Source: Rubripirellula sp. (GTDB lineage Bacteria > Planctomycetota > Planctomycetia > Pirellulales > Pirellulaceae). Taken from it: 36,833 bases of DNA. Location of the stretch: assembly GCA_022425745.1 (NCBI GenBank), contig JAKMEW010000300.1, positions 1 to 36,833 on the forward strand, given 5' to 3'. A model generated the notes under the pieces. It ran no database searches. It saw nothing but the letters and a program-made list of their open reading frames with translations, and was not told where the DNA came from. The translations under genes and the position numbers were made by a program. Shown here piece after piece: positions 9,320 to 17,969 of the stretch (its first letter is position 1; every line of letters starts with the position of its first letter).

Positions 9320-11506
9320 TTAATTATCGCCCTTAAACAGGGACCTCCAACTTCGATCTCGCGCGAATTGAATTGCTAATTCCTTTGCACGGTCTCTTAT
9401 TTCTGGGTCACGATCTCTGGCCAATTGATCAACACACTCCAACAGTTCTAACCGAGGCTCAGTCATGGTCGCGATGATACTCAACGCTGCCATGCGAACT
9501 TCAGCATACGAAGACTCTAAACACTTTCGCATTAAATCTTCCTCCGCAATCTGGTCGCTCAATGCCACTCTAAATCGTTGCTGAACCCAATCCTGATAGT
9601 AGGTGAAGCCACGTTTGTCAGGCTCGACCATCTCATAACCCAATTCATCAACGGGATTTAAGTAAGCTGCTTGCCAGCGATGAATATCGTGCACAATTCG
9701 ATAACCAAACGGCTGCCCATCTTCTCCACTCCACGGCCCAACCAACAGCGAACTTGCATCAATAAAATTGCCCGACACAAATGATCTTTCTCGCAACTTG
9801 CTTAGGTCAATTTGGCTGACATTTAATCCGTCAAATAGCAGCTCACCTTTCAGTTCAATGCCAAGGATGGCCAACAGTGTTGGCAGCAAGTCGCCGTGAA
9901 AAGTAGGAGCATCAATCACCCTAGGGTCAACACCTGGATAGTAAATCACGGCGGGCGTCATATTTTGATATCTCGAGAGCCTTGTTCCGTGCGATGCGGT
10001 TCCATCATCAAGAAATGGTTCTCCATGATCTCCAGTGATAATGACGACGCAATCTTCACGAAGCAATGGCGCTAAGATGTCATCCATGCTTCTGAGGCTG
10101 TTTTTATAACGGTTGTAAAAGTGTTGTTTGAGGTCTGGAGCATTTGCAATCAGGAGACCCTCATCTGCTTCAGGTGTAAAAACTCGATACGCTGGATCAC
10201 TGTATCGAAAGCTACTATGCGTTCCGTATAGATAGCAGACTGCCGACCTTAGGGAATCACTTACCTCATGGCCTGGTTTAGCCTCATCTTGATCAGTGCG
10301 GTTAATGAAAGACAACGTTCTTGAAACTGCAGCCAAATCTGTCCGGGGAAGCTCGGGATCTTCGATATGGAAAGAATCGTAGTGCTTCTCGTTAATGAAA
10401 CCATCCATTTCGTAGACTCTCCAATCCGTTTGCCCCCCATAAAAAGCGAGTTCATAGCCGGATTGATGCATCAATCGATTATAGAGCGGGGCGTCCTTAA
10501 CCCCTCGACGAAACCAAATTGACTCCAATCCATTCAGCAGACTGAACATTCCCAAGCAGGTTGAATTGCCACCGGAAAAATGCCTTTTTAACAGCAATGA
10601 CTTTTTTGAAAATGAATGTAGGTTCGGCATCAATTCCGGTGAAATGGATTCGGGTCGCAAACACTCAACGACAACCAAAATCACGTCAGTCGGGCCGCGC
10701 ATTCCGTTACTTGGAGGCTTGAGGCTTGTCTCCAAGCCGTCACTCAACATATTCTGCTCTCGGCGATAAATGGCTTCATAGGATTCCAAAGCACGTAAAC
10801 GATCACGGGGTGGAATGGCATCACCCAGCACAACATCCCCGACACCCCGAAATCCAACTACGTGGAATGCACAAAATGGATGTCTTGATGACGTATTTCT
10901 CATCTCCTCGTGAATCGTCGCCCAATTGATTCCCGGCATGACTGCCAGCACCAATCCCAACACTACCATGACAACTACAGCGCTTCTGACGCTGATGGAA
11001 TCGTCGGACTTTCCCCACCTCCAAGCAAACCTGACTGACAAGCCAAATCCAGCGCCACTTAAAAGCAAACCGCCAATCACCACCATTACCGCCTGTAAAA
11101 CCGCATATGCGGATACATGAAGAGACAACGCTGGCAAAAGTGATTTCGCAATATGGGCCATGGTCGCCGATAAGAAACGCTCACCAATCCAAGTAAATGC
11201 CAAAACATCACACAGATACAACCACGGCAACGTCATGATCGCAATAGTGCTGACCTTGACGAAGAATTTTGGGGCTAATGGTAGAATCGTGAGCGAGACT
11301 AATAACGTGGTAATTGCGACGCCGAGAGACTGGGACAACACCCATCCGTAACTCGAGGCAAATGGAAGTGAAATCACTTCGTCAACCGGACGGCCAGAAG
11401 GATAGAAAACCGCCAAACAGAATATCTCGCACGCCGATATTAGAGCGAGCAGCACGAGAAAACATTGCGAGTTCTTGAGTTCCTGTTTCTTGGAGTCGAC
11501 TGACAT
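9320..11506 (-). CDS. YejM/LtaS-like inner-membrane sulfatase-fold protein
   Basis: The 728-residue protein has about five membrane segments in residues 15-192 and then a periplasmic alkaline-phosphatase/sulfatase-fold domain. Visible features are DVILVVVECLRPES (metal-ligand Glu281), GGNSTCLGMFSLLNG (candidate nucleophile Thr316), NRYKNSLRSMDDIL, and TGDHGEPF (Asp493, His494). These correspond to the metal and nucleophile positions of LtaS, so the centre looks intact, whereas E. coli YejM/PbgA is chiefly a regulator of LPS synthesis. The YLYGTHSSF stretch and overall layout resemble YejM most. The last 70 residues (YAEVRMAALSIIATM, DPEIRDRAKELAI) look like two HEAT-like helical repeats, which is unusual for the family. 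It may transfer phospho-headgroups or modify envelope lipids. A PlsC-type acyltransferase lies upstream on the same strand. Confidence 0.8.
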   Translation of the reverse strand: MSVDSKKQELKNSQCFLVLLALISACEIFCLAVFYPSGRPVDEVISLPFASSYGWVLSQSLGVAITTLLVSLTILPLAPKFFVKVSTIAIMTLPWLYLCDVLAFTWIGERFLSATMAHIAKSLLPALSLHVSAYAVLQAVMVVIGGLLLSGAGFGLSVRFAWRWGKSDDSISVRSAVVVMVVLGLVLAVMPGINWATIHEEMRNTSSRHPFCAFHVVGFRGVGDVVLGDAIPPRDRLRALESYEAIYRREQNMLSDGLETSLKPPSNGMRGPTDVILVVVECLRPESISPELMPNLHSFSKKSLLLKRHFSGGNSTCLGMFSLLNGLESIWFRRGVKDAPLYNRLMHQSGYELAFYGGQTDWRVYEMDGFINEKHYDSFHIEDPELPRTDLAAVSRTLSFINRTDQDEAKPGHEVSDSLRSAVCYLYGTHSSFRYSDPAYRVFTPEADEGLLIANAPDLKQHFYNRYKNSLRSMDDILAPLLREDCVVIITGDHGEPFLDDGTASHGTRLSRYQNMTPAVIYYPGVDPRVIDAPTFHGDLLPTLLAILGIELKGELLFDGLNVSQIDLSKLRERSFVSGNFIDASSLLVGPWSGEDGQPFGYRIVHDIHRWQAAYLNPVDELGYEMVEPDKRGFTYYQDWVQQRFRVALSDQIAEEDLMRKCLESSYAEVRMAALSIIATMTEPRLELLECVDQLARDRDPEIRDRAKELAIQFARDRSWRSLFKGDN

Positions 11507-11542
11507 AGAAAACGATCACCTTTGGGACGGATCCCCAACGCC

Positions 11543-11580
11543 AAAAAAACTTGAGAACAAAACGGGAGTAAAAACCTCAA
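11543..11580 (-). terminator. Candidate weak intrinsic terminator
   Basis: Read on the minus strand, TTGAG (11580-11576) can pair with CTCAA (11555-11551) across a 20-base loop, followed by G and seven T (11549-11543). The stem is short, so strength is doubtful, but the T tract is the longest in the area. It lies downstream of the acyltransferase and upstream of the sulfatase start, so if real it would separate their transcripts. Confidence 0.3.
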
Positions 11581-11646
11581 TCAGGCACCTTAGCAAATCG
11601 GTAATGATTTCGGTCAACTTTAGAATTCGATTCTCGGTAGCCAATG

Positions 11647-12858
11647 TTACAAAGAAGCAATGACCCTAGCTTCCAAGGATAAACCACTAATCAAAGAAGA
11701 TAACTGACACCGTAGCGTATCCAACAATGGATCTCGTTGCCCTCGCGGCGCTTTCTCACTGGGAACATCGATCTCGTTCCCGAACTCAATCACAGCGTGC
11801 AGTGGGAAATCCTGAACAGCTCGGCCAAAGCTTACCTCCTGTAAACGCTGCAGCGTCTCAACAAGACGGGTGTCCGTCACCATCTCGCCTTCAAGATAAT
11901 GATCCGTGAAAGTCATTAGTTCTTGACACAAATTGACATCCTTTGCAGACGAACTCAACTCGGCCAAGTCAGCAGATGAATCGCCAAACCTCTTCACAAC
12001 GATTTCTGCACGCATCGCCCGAATTCTTGCCGGCATATCTTCTTGATCAATTTGCACACTCAGGCGGTCGCACGCCCTATCGAGCAATGATTTCGCCAAT
12101 AATTTCCTACGATCCGAATTAGAACCGTCTTGTTTTGCGCCAAGAATCTGAATTTCATTCGACGCCAACCAGTGATCCGCAAGTCGCTGAACGCGATGCA
12201 CAGCGTTCACACTATCCGCTGAATCTAATTCAAAATGCCGTTCTAATTGCGATGCTCTTTCCCTAATCCATGGCTGACAATCGACCTTACATAAGTACTT
12301 GATCGCTACTGGCAGCATCACGACTGGATTACCCGCACGCTTCAAACTCTTCTTCGCAGCTGATCGTGCGATAAACGCGATACCCTCCAAGAGATCTTTT
12401 AGATCATCATTCATGCGACTGGTGGTTCCCTCAGGAAAGAGAATCAACGGACGTTCTCCTGTCGCTAATATCTCAATCGCAGTTTCAAGTGACTGGCGAT
12501 CGGAAGCCTCTCGGTGAATACTGAACCCACCCATTTTCTGGATCGCAAAACCATCTAACCAACTCTTATTAAAGAGGTGCCATGAAGCCATCGCGTAAAC
12601 GTGCGTTTTGGCCAATCGAGCCGGCCATCCCATCACCAATGGATCCGCATATCGACAATGATTAGGAGCCAGAAGAATCCCTTTCCTTGCAGCCAGAGCG
12701 GATTGAAAAGCATCCAGATTACGAACCTCAAAAGAGTGAACACCCTCTTTCAAGCGTAAATAGTGATCGACGATACGAAACTTCTGAATGAACGTCGGCC
12801 ACAAACTGCCTCGATGTGGCGGGATGAACTCGTACGGTCGTTGAAGAACAAGGCTCAT
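11647..12858 (-). CDS. PlsC-type 1-acyl-glycerol-phosphate acyltransferase family protein
   Basis: The 403-residue protein contains the acyltransferase block I NH-x4-D (N66, H67, D72 in LLAPNHCRYADPL) and block III FPEGTTSR (141-148), with FSIHRE between them. This is the glycerophospholipid acyltransferase fold that moves an acyl group from acyl-ACP or acyl-CoA to a hydroxyl. It is longer than simple PlsC (about 240 residues): residues after about 230 form a charged, probably helical region with no family I recognise. There is no clear membrane segment, so it is probably a peripheral membrane enzyme. The neighbouring YejM-like protein suggests a role in envelope lipids, but the acceptor is not readable. 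It is on the same strand as the kinase upstream (160 bases apart) and the sulfatase downstream (140 bases). Confidence 0.8.
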   Translation of the reverse strand: MSLVLQRPYEFIPPHRGSLWPTFIQKFRIVDHYLRLKEGVHSFEVRNLDAFQSALAARKGILLAPNHCRYADPLVMGWPARLAKTHVYAMASWHLFNKSWLDGFAIQKMGGFSIHREASDRQSLETAIEILATGERPLILFPEGTTSRMNDDLKDLLEGIAFIARSAAKKSLKRAGNPVVMLPVAIKYLCKVDCQPWIRERASQLERHFELDSADSVNAVHRVQRLADHWLASNEIQILGAKQDGSNSDRRKLLAKSLLDRACDRLSVQIDQEDMPARIRAMRAEIVVKRFGDSSADLAELSSSAKDVNLCQELMTFTDHYLEGEMVTDTRLVETLQRLQEVSFGRAVQDFPLHAVIEFGNEIDVPSEKAPRGQRDPLLDTLRCQLSSLISGLSLEARVIASL

Positions 12859-13018
12859 GCGTGATCCAAGATAAGCTCCACCTAGGCAGGGTAAGATAGT
12901 AGATTACCAATTCAAACTATGATTAACACTTAGGTGATCCCGAGCACACATTTGCCGCGTCGCTCAAGGATAATATTCAAAAAGAGACAAAGATGGCAGA
13001 CTCAGAGGATAGTCAAAT

Positions 13019-14548
13019 CTAACCGACAACTCTAGCGAGCATGAACCCTAGTGCAGCAGCAATAATGAAGAGTGCTGCGACCAAAGCACCAATGAGCATT
13101 GGATCAAATCCACGTCTGCGACCTGAGGTGGATGAAATGCGACTGCTAGATCGCGTTGCGTCAACATTGCCACGATGAAACTCAGAAGACGAACCGTGAG
13201 TATCCGCGCCGGGGGTTGAGGCTTCACCCTTGAAACCAGATTCAACTTGCAGATCAATAAAACTGCCGTCCATCAAATCCGGGCGAGGCACCACACTGAC
13301 CAACCTACCACTCTGGTTGCTAGTGAGTTCAGACACTTCGCGATCTAAAACATTCCCAGAGCTTGAAAGAGTGTCATCCACCCTGCTGCTTAATGTGTCA
13401 CCATGCCCTGCATTAGAATCGCGAAATTCATCCAATGAAATGGAAGATGAATCACTTGTAGGTTGATCATAGGTCGCTTTGGAAACCGCACCAATACTGA
13501 CAGGCTTGGGAGCATTTTCAGCATAGCGTTCGAGTGCGACAGCCACCTCTTCGGCACTTTGATAGCGGTACCTAGGGTCTTTCTGGATCATCTTGACACA
13601 GATACCTTCAAGCTCGCCTGAACAATCTTTCCGAATGGTTCGGATAGCTTTCGGCATCTCCTTTTGATGCCTCGCGATGCGTTGGGCAAGGGTACCATCA
13701 CTAAACGGAGGTTTCCCAGTAAGTAGATAATAGAGCGTGCAGCCCAAGCCGTAGATATCAGCTCGATGATCAACCGAATGACTATTAAGTGCCTGCTCAG
13801 GTGCCAAATAATCTGCGGTCCCCAAGACATTCTCGTTATTGGCGACGGTTAGAGACTGGTCTTCTTCGGCATTAACAAGAGCCAGTCCCATATCAAGCAA
13901 ACGCACCCTGCCAGTCTTATCAATCAGCAAATTGGCTGGCTTCACATCTCGGTGTATCACGCCGTTTTCGTGGGCGTGATGCAATCCGCGTGCGGCTTGT
14001 GCCACCATTTCAGCAGCAGTTTCAAGCCCAAGCGGCCCGTCCTGCTTAACCATCTGCTGCATGTCGATGCCGTCGACATATTCCATGACGATGTAGTGGA
14101 CATCTCCATCATTGTCCATATCGTGGGCAAGAACGATATTGGGATGATGCAGTGATGCTATGGCTTTGGCTTCTAGCTGAAACCTAGCGAGATAGGTCGC
14201 ATCCTTGACACGACTCTTCGGCAAAACTTTGATTGCACGCTTGTCGCCCATCCGAGTGTGCTCTGCAAGGTAAACACTGCTCATACCGCCGGTGCCGATA
14301 TGTCCAAGTAACTTGTATTTACCAAGAAAAAAACCTTTGTACTTACCGCTCAGTAGCTTCTCCACGTGCCACTCGGTAAGGAGTTGCTTCTTAACAAGCA
14401 ACCGAGCAATCTTCGCGGGATCTTTCGGCAAGCGACCATCAAGGTGTCCGCGCACGCGTTCTTCCAATGTTTCCAACTCAGCGGCATCAACGAGCCCACT
14501 GTTGGCAACAATTTCTAAGAACCGTTCAGATGAAAGACTCTTCGTCAT
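13019..14548 (-). CDS. Membrane-anchored Ser/Thr protein kinase (Pkn2/Hanks type)
   Basis: The 509-residue protein starts with an 80-residue helical region common in planctomycete kinases (SSERFLEIVANSGLVDAAEL...LLVKKQLLTEWHVEKLLSGKY). The kinase domain covers about 77-345: glycine loop GHIGTGGMSSVY, Lys107 in AIKVLP, Glu126, the catalytic loop HRDVKPANLL with Asp201, DMG at 219-221 in place of DFG, and APEQ. A serine-rich linker follows, then one membrane segment (about 484-505, DPMLIGALVAALFIIAAALGFMLARVVG region) at the extreme C-terminus, so it is a tail-anchored kinase with the catalytic domain in the cytoplasm. The frame is open up to 14608, but the ATG at 14548 gives the usual family N-terminus. 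No sensor domain is present outside the membrane. The substrate is unknown. Confidence 0.88.
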   Translation of the reverse strand: MTKSLSSERFLEIVANSGLVDAAELETLEERVRGHLDGRLPKDPAKIARLLVKKQLLTEWHVEKLLSGKYKGFFLGKYKLLGHIGTGGMSSVYLAEHTRMGDKRAIKVLPKSRVKDATYLARFQLEAKAIASLHHPNIVLAHDMDNDGDVHYIVMEYVDGIDMQQMVKQDGPLGLETAAEMVAQAARGLHHAHENGVIHRDVKPANLLIDKTGRVRLLDMGLALVNAEEDQSLTVANNENVLGTADYLAPEQALNSHSVDHRADIYGLGCTLYYLLTGKPPFSDGTLAQRIARHQKEMPKAIRTIRKDCSGELEGICVKMIQKDPRYRYQSAEEVAVALERYAENAPKPVSIGAVSKATYDQPTSDSSSISLDEFRDSNAGHGDTLSSRVDDTLSSSGNVLDREVSELTSNQSGRLVSVVPRPDLMDGSFIDLQVESGFKGEASTPGADTHGSSSEFHRGNVDATRSSSRISSTSGRRRGFDPMLIGALVAALFIIAAALGFMLARVVG

Positions 14549-14761
14549 AATGTGAAGACAAGAACCCCATGGAAATCGAATGATCGTTGTGAGAGGATAG
14601 CACGTCAAATCCGGTGTTGACGGTAAAAACTTACGATCACGCGATGATCCCCCAACGGCTGTCGATGCGACTTACTCTAATCCCACCTCAATAGTTTTGC
14701 CAACGGTTTTTAGCGGTCAATACGATCGAACCTTGTTTACCAGTTATGAGGATTTGAAAGG

Positions 14762-15571
14762 GTGAATACATCCCCCCCCCATTGTGGTAAGCCGTTGGAA
14801 GAATTAGCTATTTGTATCCTGACAAAATACTGGGATGCGGGGCAGGTGAAGACTCGACTGGCAAAAACCATTGGAAGCAGAGCTGCCGCCCTGATTCACA
14901 GGGAATTCACGATGTTTCTGTGTGAATCCCTCGCTCACTGCGGAAATCGCCGAAGCTTGAATCTAACGCCACCAAATCGGGCAACTAAGGTAAAATACGA
15001 ACTTTGCCAACTGAGCATTCAAGATCGCTGGCAGATTGAAGATCAGGGCACAGGCGACTTGGGAACCCGCATGTTGAATTGGTTCAATCGACATGCAACC
15101 GCCAAGCAAAAAACACCACAATTGGCAATCATGATTGGCGCTGACTGCCCACTCCTAAACAACTCGCATATCGAGTCAGCAGCACAATGTCTAAGTTCGG
15201 TAGACGTCGTCCTTGGTCCCGCGAGGGATGGCGGTTATTACCTAATTGGATTCCGCAGTACACTTCGGGAAGAGATAAGGCGGATACTTTTCGAAAAGAT
15301 GCAGTGGAGCACCCAGTCCGTGCTTTCCGAAACCCGCCAAAGACTTAAAAGACATGGAGTCGAATGGGAAGAGATTAAACAGGAAGAAGACATCGATACC
15401 GTGTTTGACTTGCGCCGCTTTATAAACTTTCTGAGGGACGCTAATTCTTCGCCAAGAAGTCAATCAGAAGCTCATCGCCAAAACCTGCTATATCAGCGTT
15501 TACAAACCATCATTTCAAACTGCTCACCAGCTGCGAAATTACTGATCTATGACCAACGAAACCAACTCTGA
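14762..15571 (+). CDS. DUF2064 / TIGR04282-type GT-A-like transferase
   Basis: The 269-residue protein begins LAICILTKYWDAGQVKTRLAKTIG, the nucleotide-binding start of the DUF2064 (rSAM/selenodomain-associated transferase 1) family. It carries GADCPLL and the signature GPARDGGYYLIGF (about 158-170). The fold resembles nucleotidyl- and glycosyltransferases such as CofC/MobA; the biochemical reaction is not established for this branch. The start is a GTG at 14762, with GAGG and AAAGG shortly upstream. Codons 4-7 contain nine consecutive C bases (14772-14780), so slippage could frameshift the gene just after the start. Its 3' end overlaps the ThiO-like gene by 23 bases, implying translational coupling. 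It is divergent from the kinase gene across 213 bases with no clear promoter. Confidence 0.8.
   Translation: MNTSPPHCGKPLEELAICILTKYWDAGQVKTRLAKTIGSRAAALIHREFTMFLCESLAHCGNRRSLNLTPPNRATKVKYELCQLSIQDRWQIEDQGTGDLGTRMLNWFNRHATAKQKTPQLAIMIGADCPLLNNSHIESAAQCLSSVDVVLGPARDGGYYLIGFRSTLREEIRRILFEKMQWSTQSVLSETRQRLKRHGVEWEEIKQEEDIDTVFDLRRFINFLRDANSSPRSQSEAHRQNLLYQRLQTIISNCSPAAKLLIYDQRNQL
14772..14780 (+). repeat. C9 homopolymer tract at gene start
   Basis: Nine consecutive C bases span codons 4-7 of the DUF2064 gene. This is a potential slippage site, and the only tract of this kind I noticed in a coding start here. Confidence 0.9.
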
Positions 15572-16703
15572 TGATGTCTTTGTAGTTGGTGGGGGTATCG
15601 TTGGTCTCAGCATCGCCTGGCAACTGTCTCGAGAAGGTCGAAATGTCACAGTAATCGATCAAAAACAGATGGGAAAAGGCACCTCATGGGCCGGAGCGGG
15701 TATCCTGCCACCCGCTAATCAAAAAAACGCGACGGATCCTCTCGACCAACTGCGTGGCTTGAGCCATGAACTTTTACCTATATGGGCTGGTGAGCTAACC
15801 AACGAAACGGGTAAGGATGTTGGCCTGCGACGATGCGGTGGTTGGTATCTTGCTGAGAGCCCTGGAGAAATGGCGGCGATGATCGGCTTAGCTGATTACT
15901 GGTCCGATTTAGAAATCCAAGTCGAACGGGTTCCTTTGCAGGAAATACCTCGGCGGGAACCAATGCTCAGCCAATGGGCTAGAGGAGAGCAAGCGATCGG
16001 TGCTTGGTGGGCCCCCGATGAATATCAGTTAAGACCGCCCCAATACCTCAAAGTTATCCAAGAAGCGTGTCGGAATCATTCCGTACAACTTCGCGAAAAA
16101 TGCAAGGTGACGGCAGTGCGAGAAAAACAGTCACGCCCACAAATCTGCATTAATGGAACTTGGCATTCATGCGAACAATTGGTTTTATGTGGCGGGGCAT
16201 GGCTAAGCCAATTCACTCATTCACAAGGTCTGGGCAACAGCGTGATTCCAGTCAGGGGGCAGATGCTTCTGCTCAAAACGCAGAGCCCTCTTAGTGCTCG
16301 GGTCATCAATGTGGGTCATCGATACCTCGTTTGCCGTGAAGATGGCCACATTCTCGTTGGCTCCTGCGAGGAGGAGGTTGGCTTCCAAGAAGGCACCACG
16401 CCGAAAGTCATCCAGGGACTCCACCATTTCGCGTGCTCCATAGCCCCTGAAATTCGCTCTGCAACCTATGTCGATTGCTGGTCCGGTTTACGTCCCATGA
16501 CGATTGACGGTTTCCCGATGATTGGTCGAATTCCTCGACTCGATCGCACCTATGTCGCTTGCGGACATTTCCGAAGCGGATTACACCTATCCGCAGGCAC
16601 TGCAACCATCATCGCGGACCTTCTCCAAGGTAGAAATCCGCCGATTTGCATCGATTCCTTTCGGGTCGGCAAACAGATGGTGGAAACGCACCGCCGCTCG
16701 TGA
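15549..16703 (+). CDS. thiO: ThiO-like glycine oxidase / D-amino-acid oxidase family flavoprotein
   Basis: The 384-residue FAD enzyme shows the dinucleotide-binding motif VVGGGIVGLSIAWQL (G14, G16, G19), the acidic residue closing the fold (VTVIDQ), and GTSWAGAGILPP, which marks the ThiO/DadA branch. The C-terminal part has DCWSGLRPMTIDGFPMIGR and GHFRSGLHLSAGTATIIADLL, the second FAD-contact region seen in ThiO. In thiamine synthesis ThiO oxidises glycine to dehydroglycine (iminoacetate) for thiazole formation. No thiS, thiG or thiE is adjacent, so a related amine or D-amino-acid oxidase remains possible. The ATG lies inside the 3' end of the preceding gene (23-base overlap), and a Rossmann protein follows after 32 bases, so these three are probably one transcript. 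Confidence 0.78.
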   Translation: MTNETNSDDVFVVGGGIVGLSIAWQLSREGRNVTVIDQKQMGKGTSWAGAGILPPANQKNATDPLDQLRGLSHELLPIWAGELTNETGKDVGLRRCGGWYLAESPGEMAAMIGLADYWSDLEIQVERVPLQEIPRREPMLSQWARGEQAIGAWWAPDEYQLRPPQYLKVIQEACRNHSVQLREKCKVTAVREKQSRPQICINGTWHSCEQLVLCGGAWLSQFTHSQGLGNSVIPVRGQMLLLKTQSPLSARVINVGHRYLVCREDGHILVGSCEEEVGFQEGTTPKVIQGLHHFACSIAPEIRSATYVDCWSGLRPMTIDGFPMIGRIPRLDRTYVACGHFRSGLHLSAGTATIIADLLQGRNPPICIDSFRVGKQMVETHRRS

Positions 16704-16735
16704 TGTATCCCGCTGTTTTCCACTAAATCATCAAC

Positions 16736-17398
16736 ATGTCCGATCTAGATCTCACATCATTTACACTTGATCCGCCCGGCAGAATCGCCGTAATTGGCGC
16801 CGGACCGCTTGGCGTCGAAACCGCTCTGTATGGTCGCTTTCTCGGATACGACATTAACGTTTACGAATCACGCGGCGTGGCAAGTAGCTTACTATCCACC
16901 GAGGATCGCGATCTTCCCTTGTTGCCCGATCGGTCGCTCTCGAACCTAGCAGTTCAAGCCCTGCTTACACAAACCGAAACAATCTCATTGACATTCCCTG
17001 TCACGCTGCATGAGTGGGCAAATAACTATTTAATCCAGCTAACACAAACTGATCTACTACAAGGCAGGGTTCATATTGATTGTGAGATCCGATCGATAGA
17101 AACCTGCCCAGTGGAAGGTGACGAAGAAGTAATCCCACCGGATTTCCAACTGTCCTTTGTCGACAGCAATGGCAACGCGAAAAAAGAGACACACGAATGC
17201 GTGATTGTGGCGACCGGTAGTGAAGTGCGTTTCGCGATGCCGGAACCAGATGTCACGCCTTACCTTTTTCGTGTAGGTGGAACAGGCTATGAAACCTGGG
17301 AAGAATCCCTCCAAGTCGGATTTCGCGAGATTGTAAGCATTTTCGCTGGATTGGGCGAAAGACCTGGCCTTGATCTCTACCGACCAAGGCGAGTCTAG
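16736..17398 (+). CDS. Short FAD/NAD(P)-binding Rossmann protein
   Basis: The 220-residue protein has a single dinucleotide-binding fold: RIAVIGAGPLGVETALYGRFLGYDINVYESRG (GAGPLG at 21-26, acidic end of the second strand in VYESRG), and later CVIVATGSEVRFAMPEPD, the ATG motif of flavoprotein oxidoreductases. The domain that would normally carry the second cofactor or the active site is missing or highly reduced; flavin-dependent disulfide reductases and monooxygenases are usually twice as long. There is no frameshifted continuation: the stop is followed by a non-coding stretch with a candidate promoter. It may be a complete small lineage-specific protein or a shortened one. The reaction is unknown. 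It follows the ThiO-like gene by 32 bases. Confidence 0.65.
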   Translation: MSDLDLTSFTLDPPGRIAVIGAGPLGVETALYGRFLGYDINVYESRGVASSLLSTEDRDLPLLPDRSLSNLAVQALLTQTETISLTFPVTLHEWANNYLIQLTQTDLLQGRVHIDCEIRSIETCPVEGDEEVIPPDFQLSFVDSNGNAKKETHECVIVATGSEVRFAMPEPDVTPYLFRVGGTGYETWEESLQVGFREIVSIFAGLGERPGLDLYRPRRV

Positions 17399-17442
17399 CT
17401 TGACTTGCACTTTGCGAATCAAGCGAATCGGAAAAAGCTCTG

Positions 17443-17471
17443 TTGACTGACTTACACCCCATTTATCTATT
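17443..17471 (+). promoter_or_regulatory. Candidate sigma-70-type promoter for fliN-fliO
   Basis: TTGACT (17443-17448) is separated by 17 bases from TCTATT (17466-17471), matching 5/6 and 4/6 of the consensus hexamers at ideal spacing, about 50 bases before the fliN start. I see no sigma-28 or sigma-54 box here. The call rests on consensus matching by eye. Confidence 0.4.
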
Positions 17472-17522
17472 CTATCCGAGACAAACCTTCCTGAACCAAG
17501 CACTGAGAATAAACCTCAAGAG

Positions 17523-17903
17523 ATGGAACTTGATATGAATCGATCGCTTGAACAGGACCATACGAGAGTTTTAGAGGAAAAACAAAGCCATGCGACACCA
17601 ATGCATCTCGAAGAAATCTCTCCTTCATTAGGCTCCAAATTCATCCATCCAAGTCATACCGACCTGAATGACTTGATGGGTGATATTGAGATTGAACTGG
17701 AGATTACGTTTGGCGATGTAACAATAAAACTTGATGAGTTTCTAAGACTCCGAAACGGAGCAGTCATAACATTGGATCAAGATGCCTCCGAACCGGTTGC
17801 CATACAAGCCAACGGAAGACATATCGCCAACGGTGAAGTTTTGATTTTGAATGATCGATTCTGTATTCGAGTGATCGAATTAGTTGGATCATCTTGTCCT
17901 TGA
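17523..17903 (+). CDS. fliN: Flagellar motor switch protein FliN
   Basis: The 126-residue protein consists of a variable, acidic 50-residue N-terminus and a SpoA/FliN C-terminal domain (about 53-121): DIEIELEITFGDVTIKLDEF, LRNGAVITLDQDASEPVAI, ANGRHIANGEVLILNDRFCIRVIEL. This is the standard FliN fold that builds the lower C-ring of the flagellar switch and binds CheY-P and FliH. The length is typical of FliN, not of a FliM fusion. Two ATGs are possible, 17523 and 17535; the second has GGAAC eight bases upstream. fliO follows after 66 bases. A type III secretion homologue is possible, but the FliO-like neighbour and the flgM at the window end favour the flagellum. Confidence 0.85.
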   Translation: MELDMNRSLEQDHTRVLEEKQSHATPMHLEEISPSLGSKFIHPSHTDLNDLMGDIEIELEITFGDVTIKLDEFLRLRNGAVITLDQDASEPVAIQANGRHIANGEVLILNDRFCIRVIELVGSSCP

Positions 17904-17969
17904 TGCGCGGTAATCTCCTCAGCTCAGGAAAATGAGATGCCATTGACAGCGGACACACCAGGAACCCTG

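Noticed and set aside
14549-14608. N-terminal extension of the Ser/Thr kinase
   Set aside because: The family N-terminus begins at the ATG at 14548; the extra 20 residues have no similarity.
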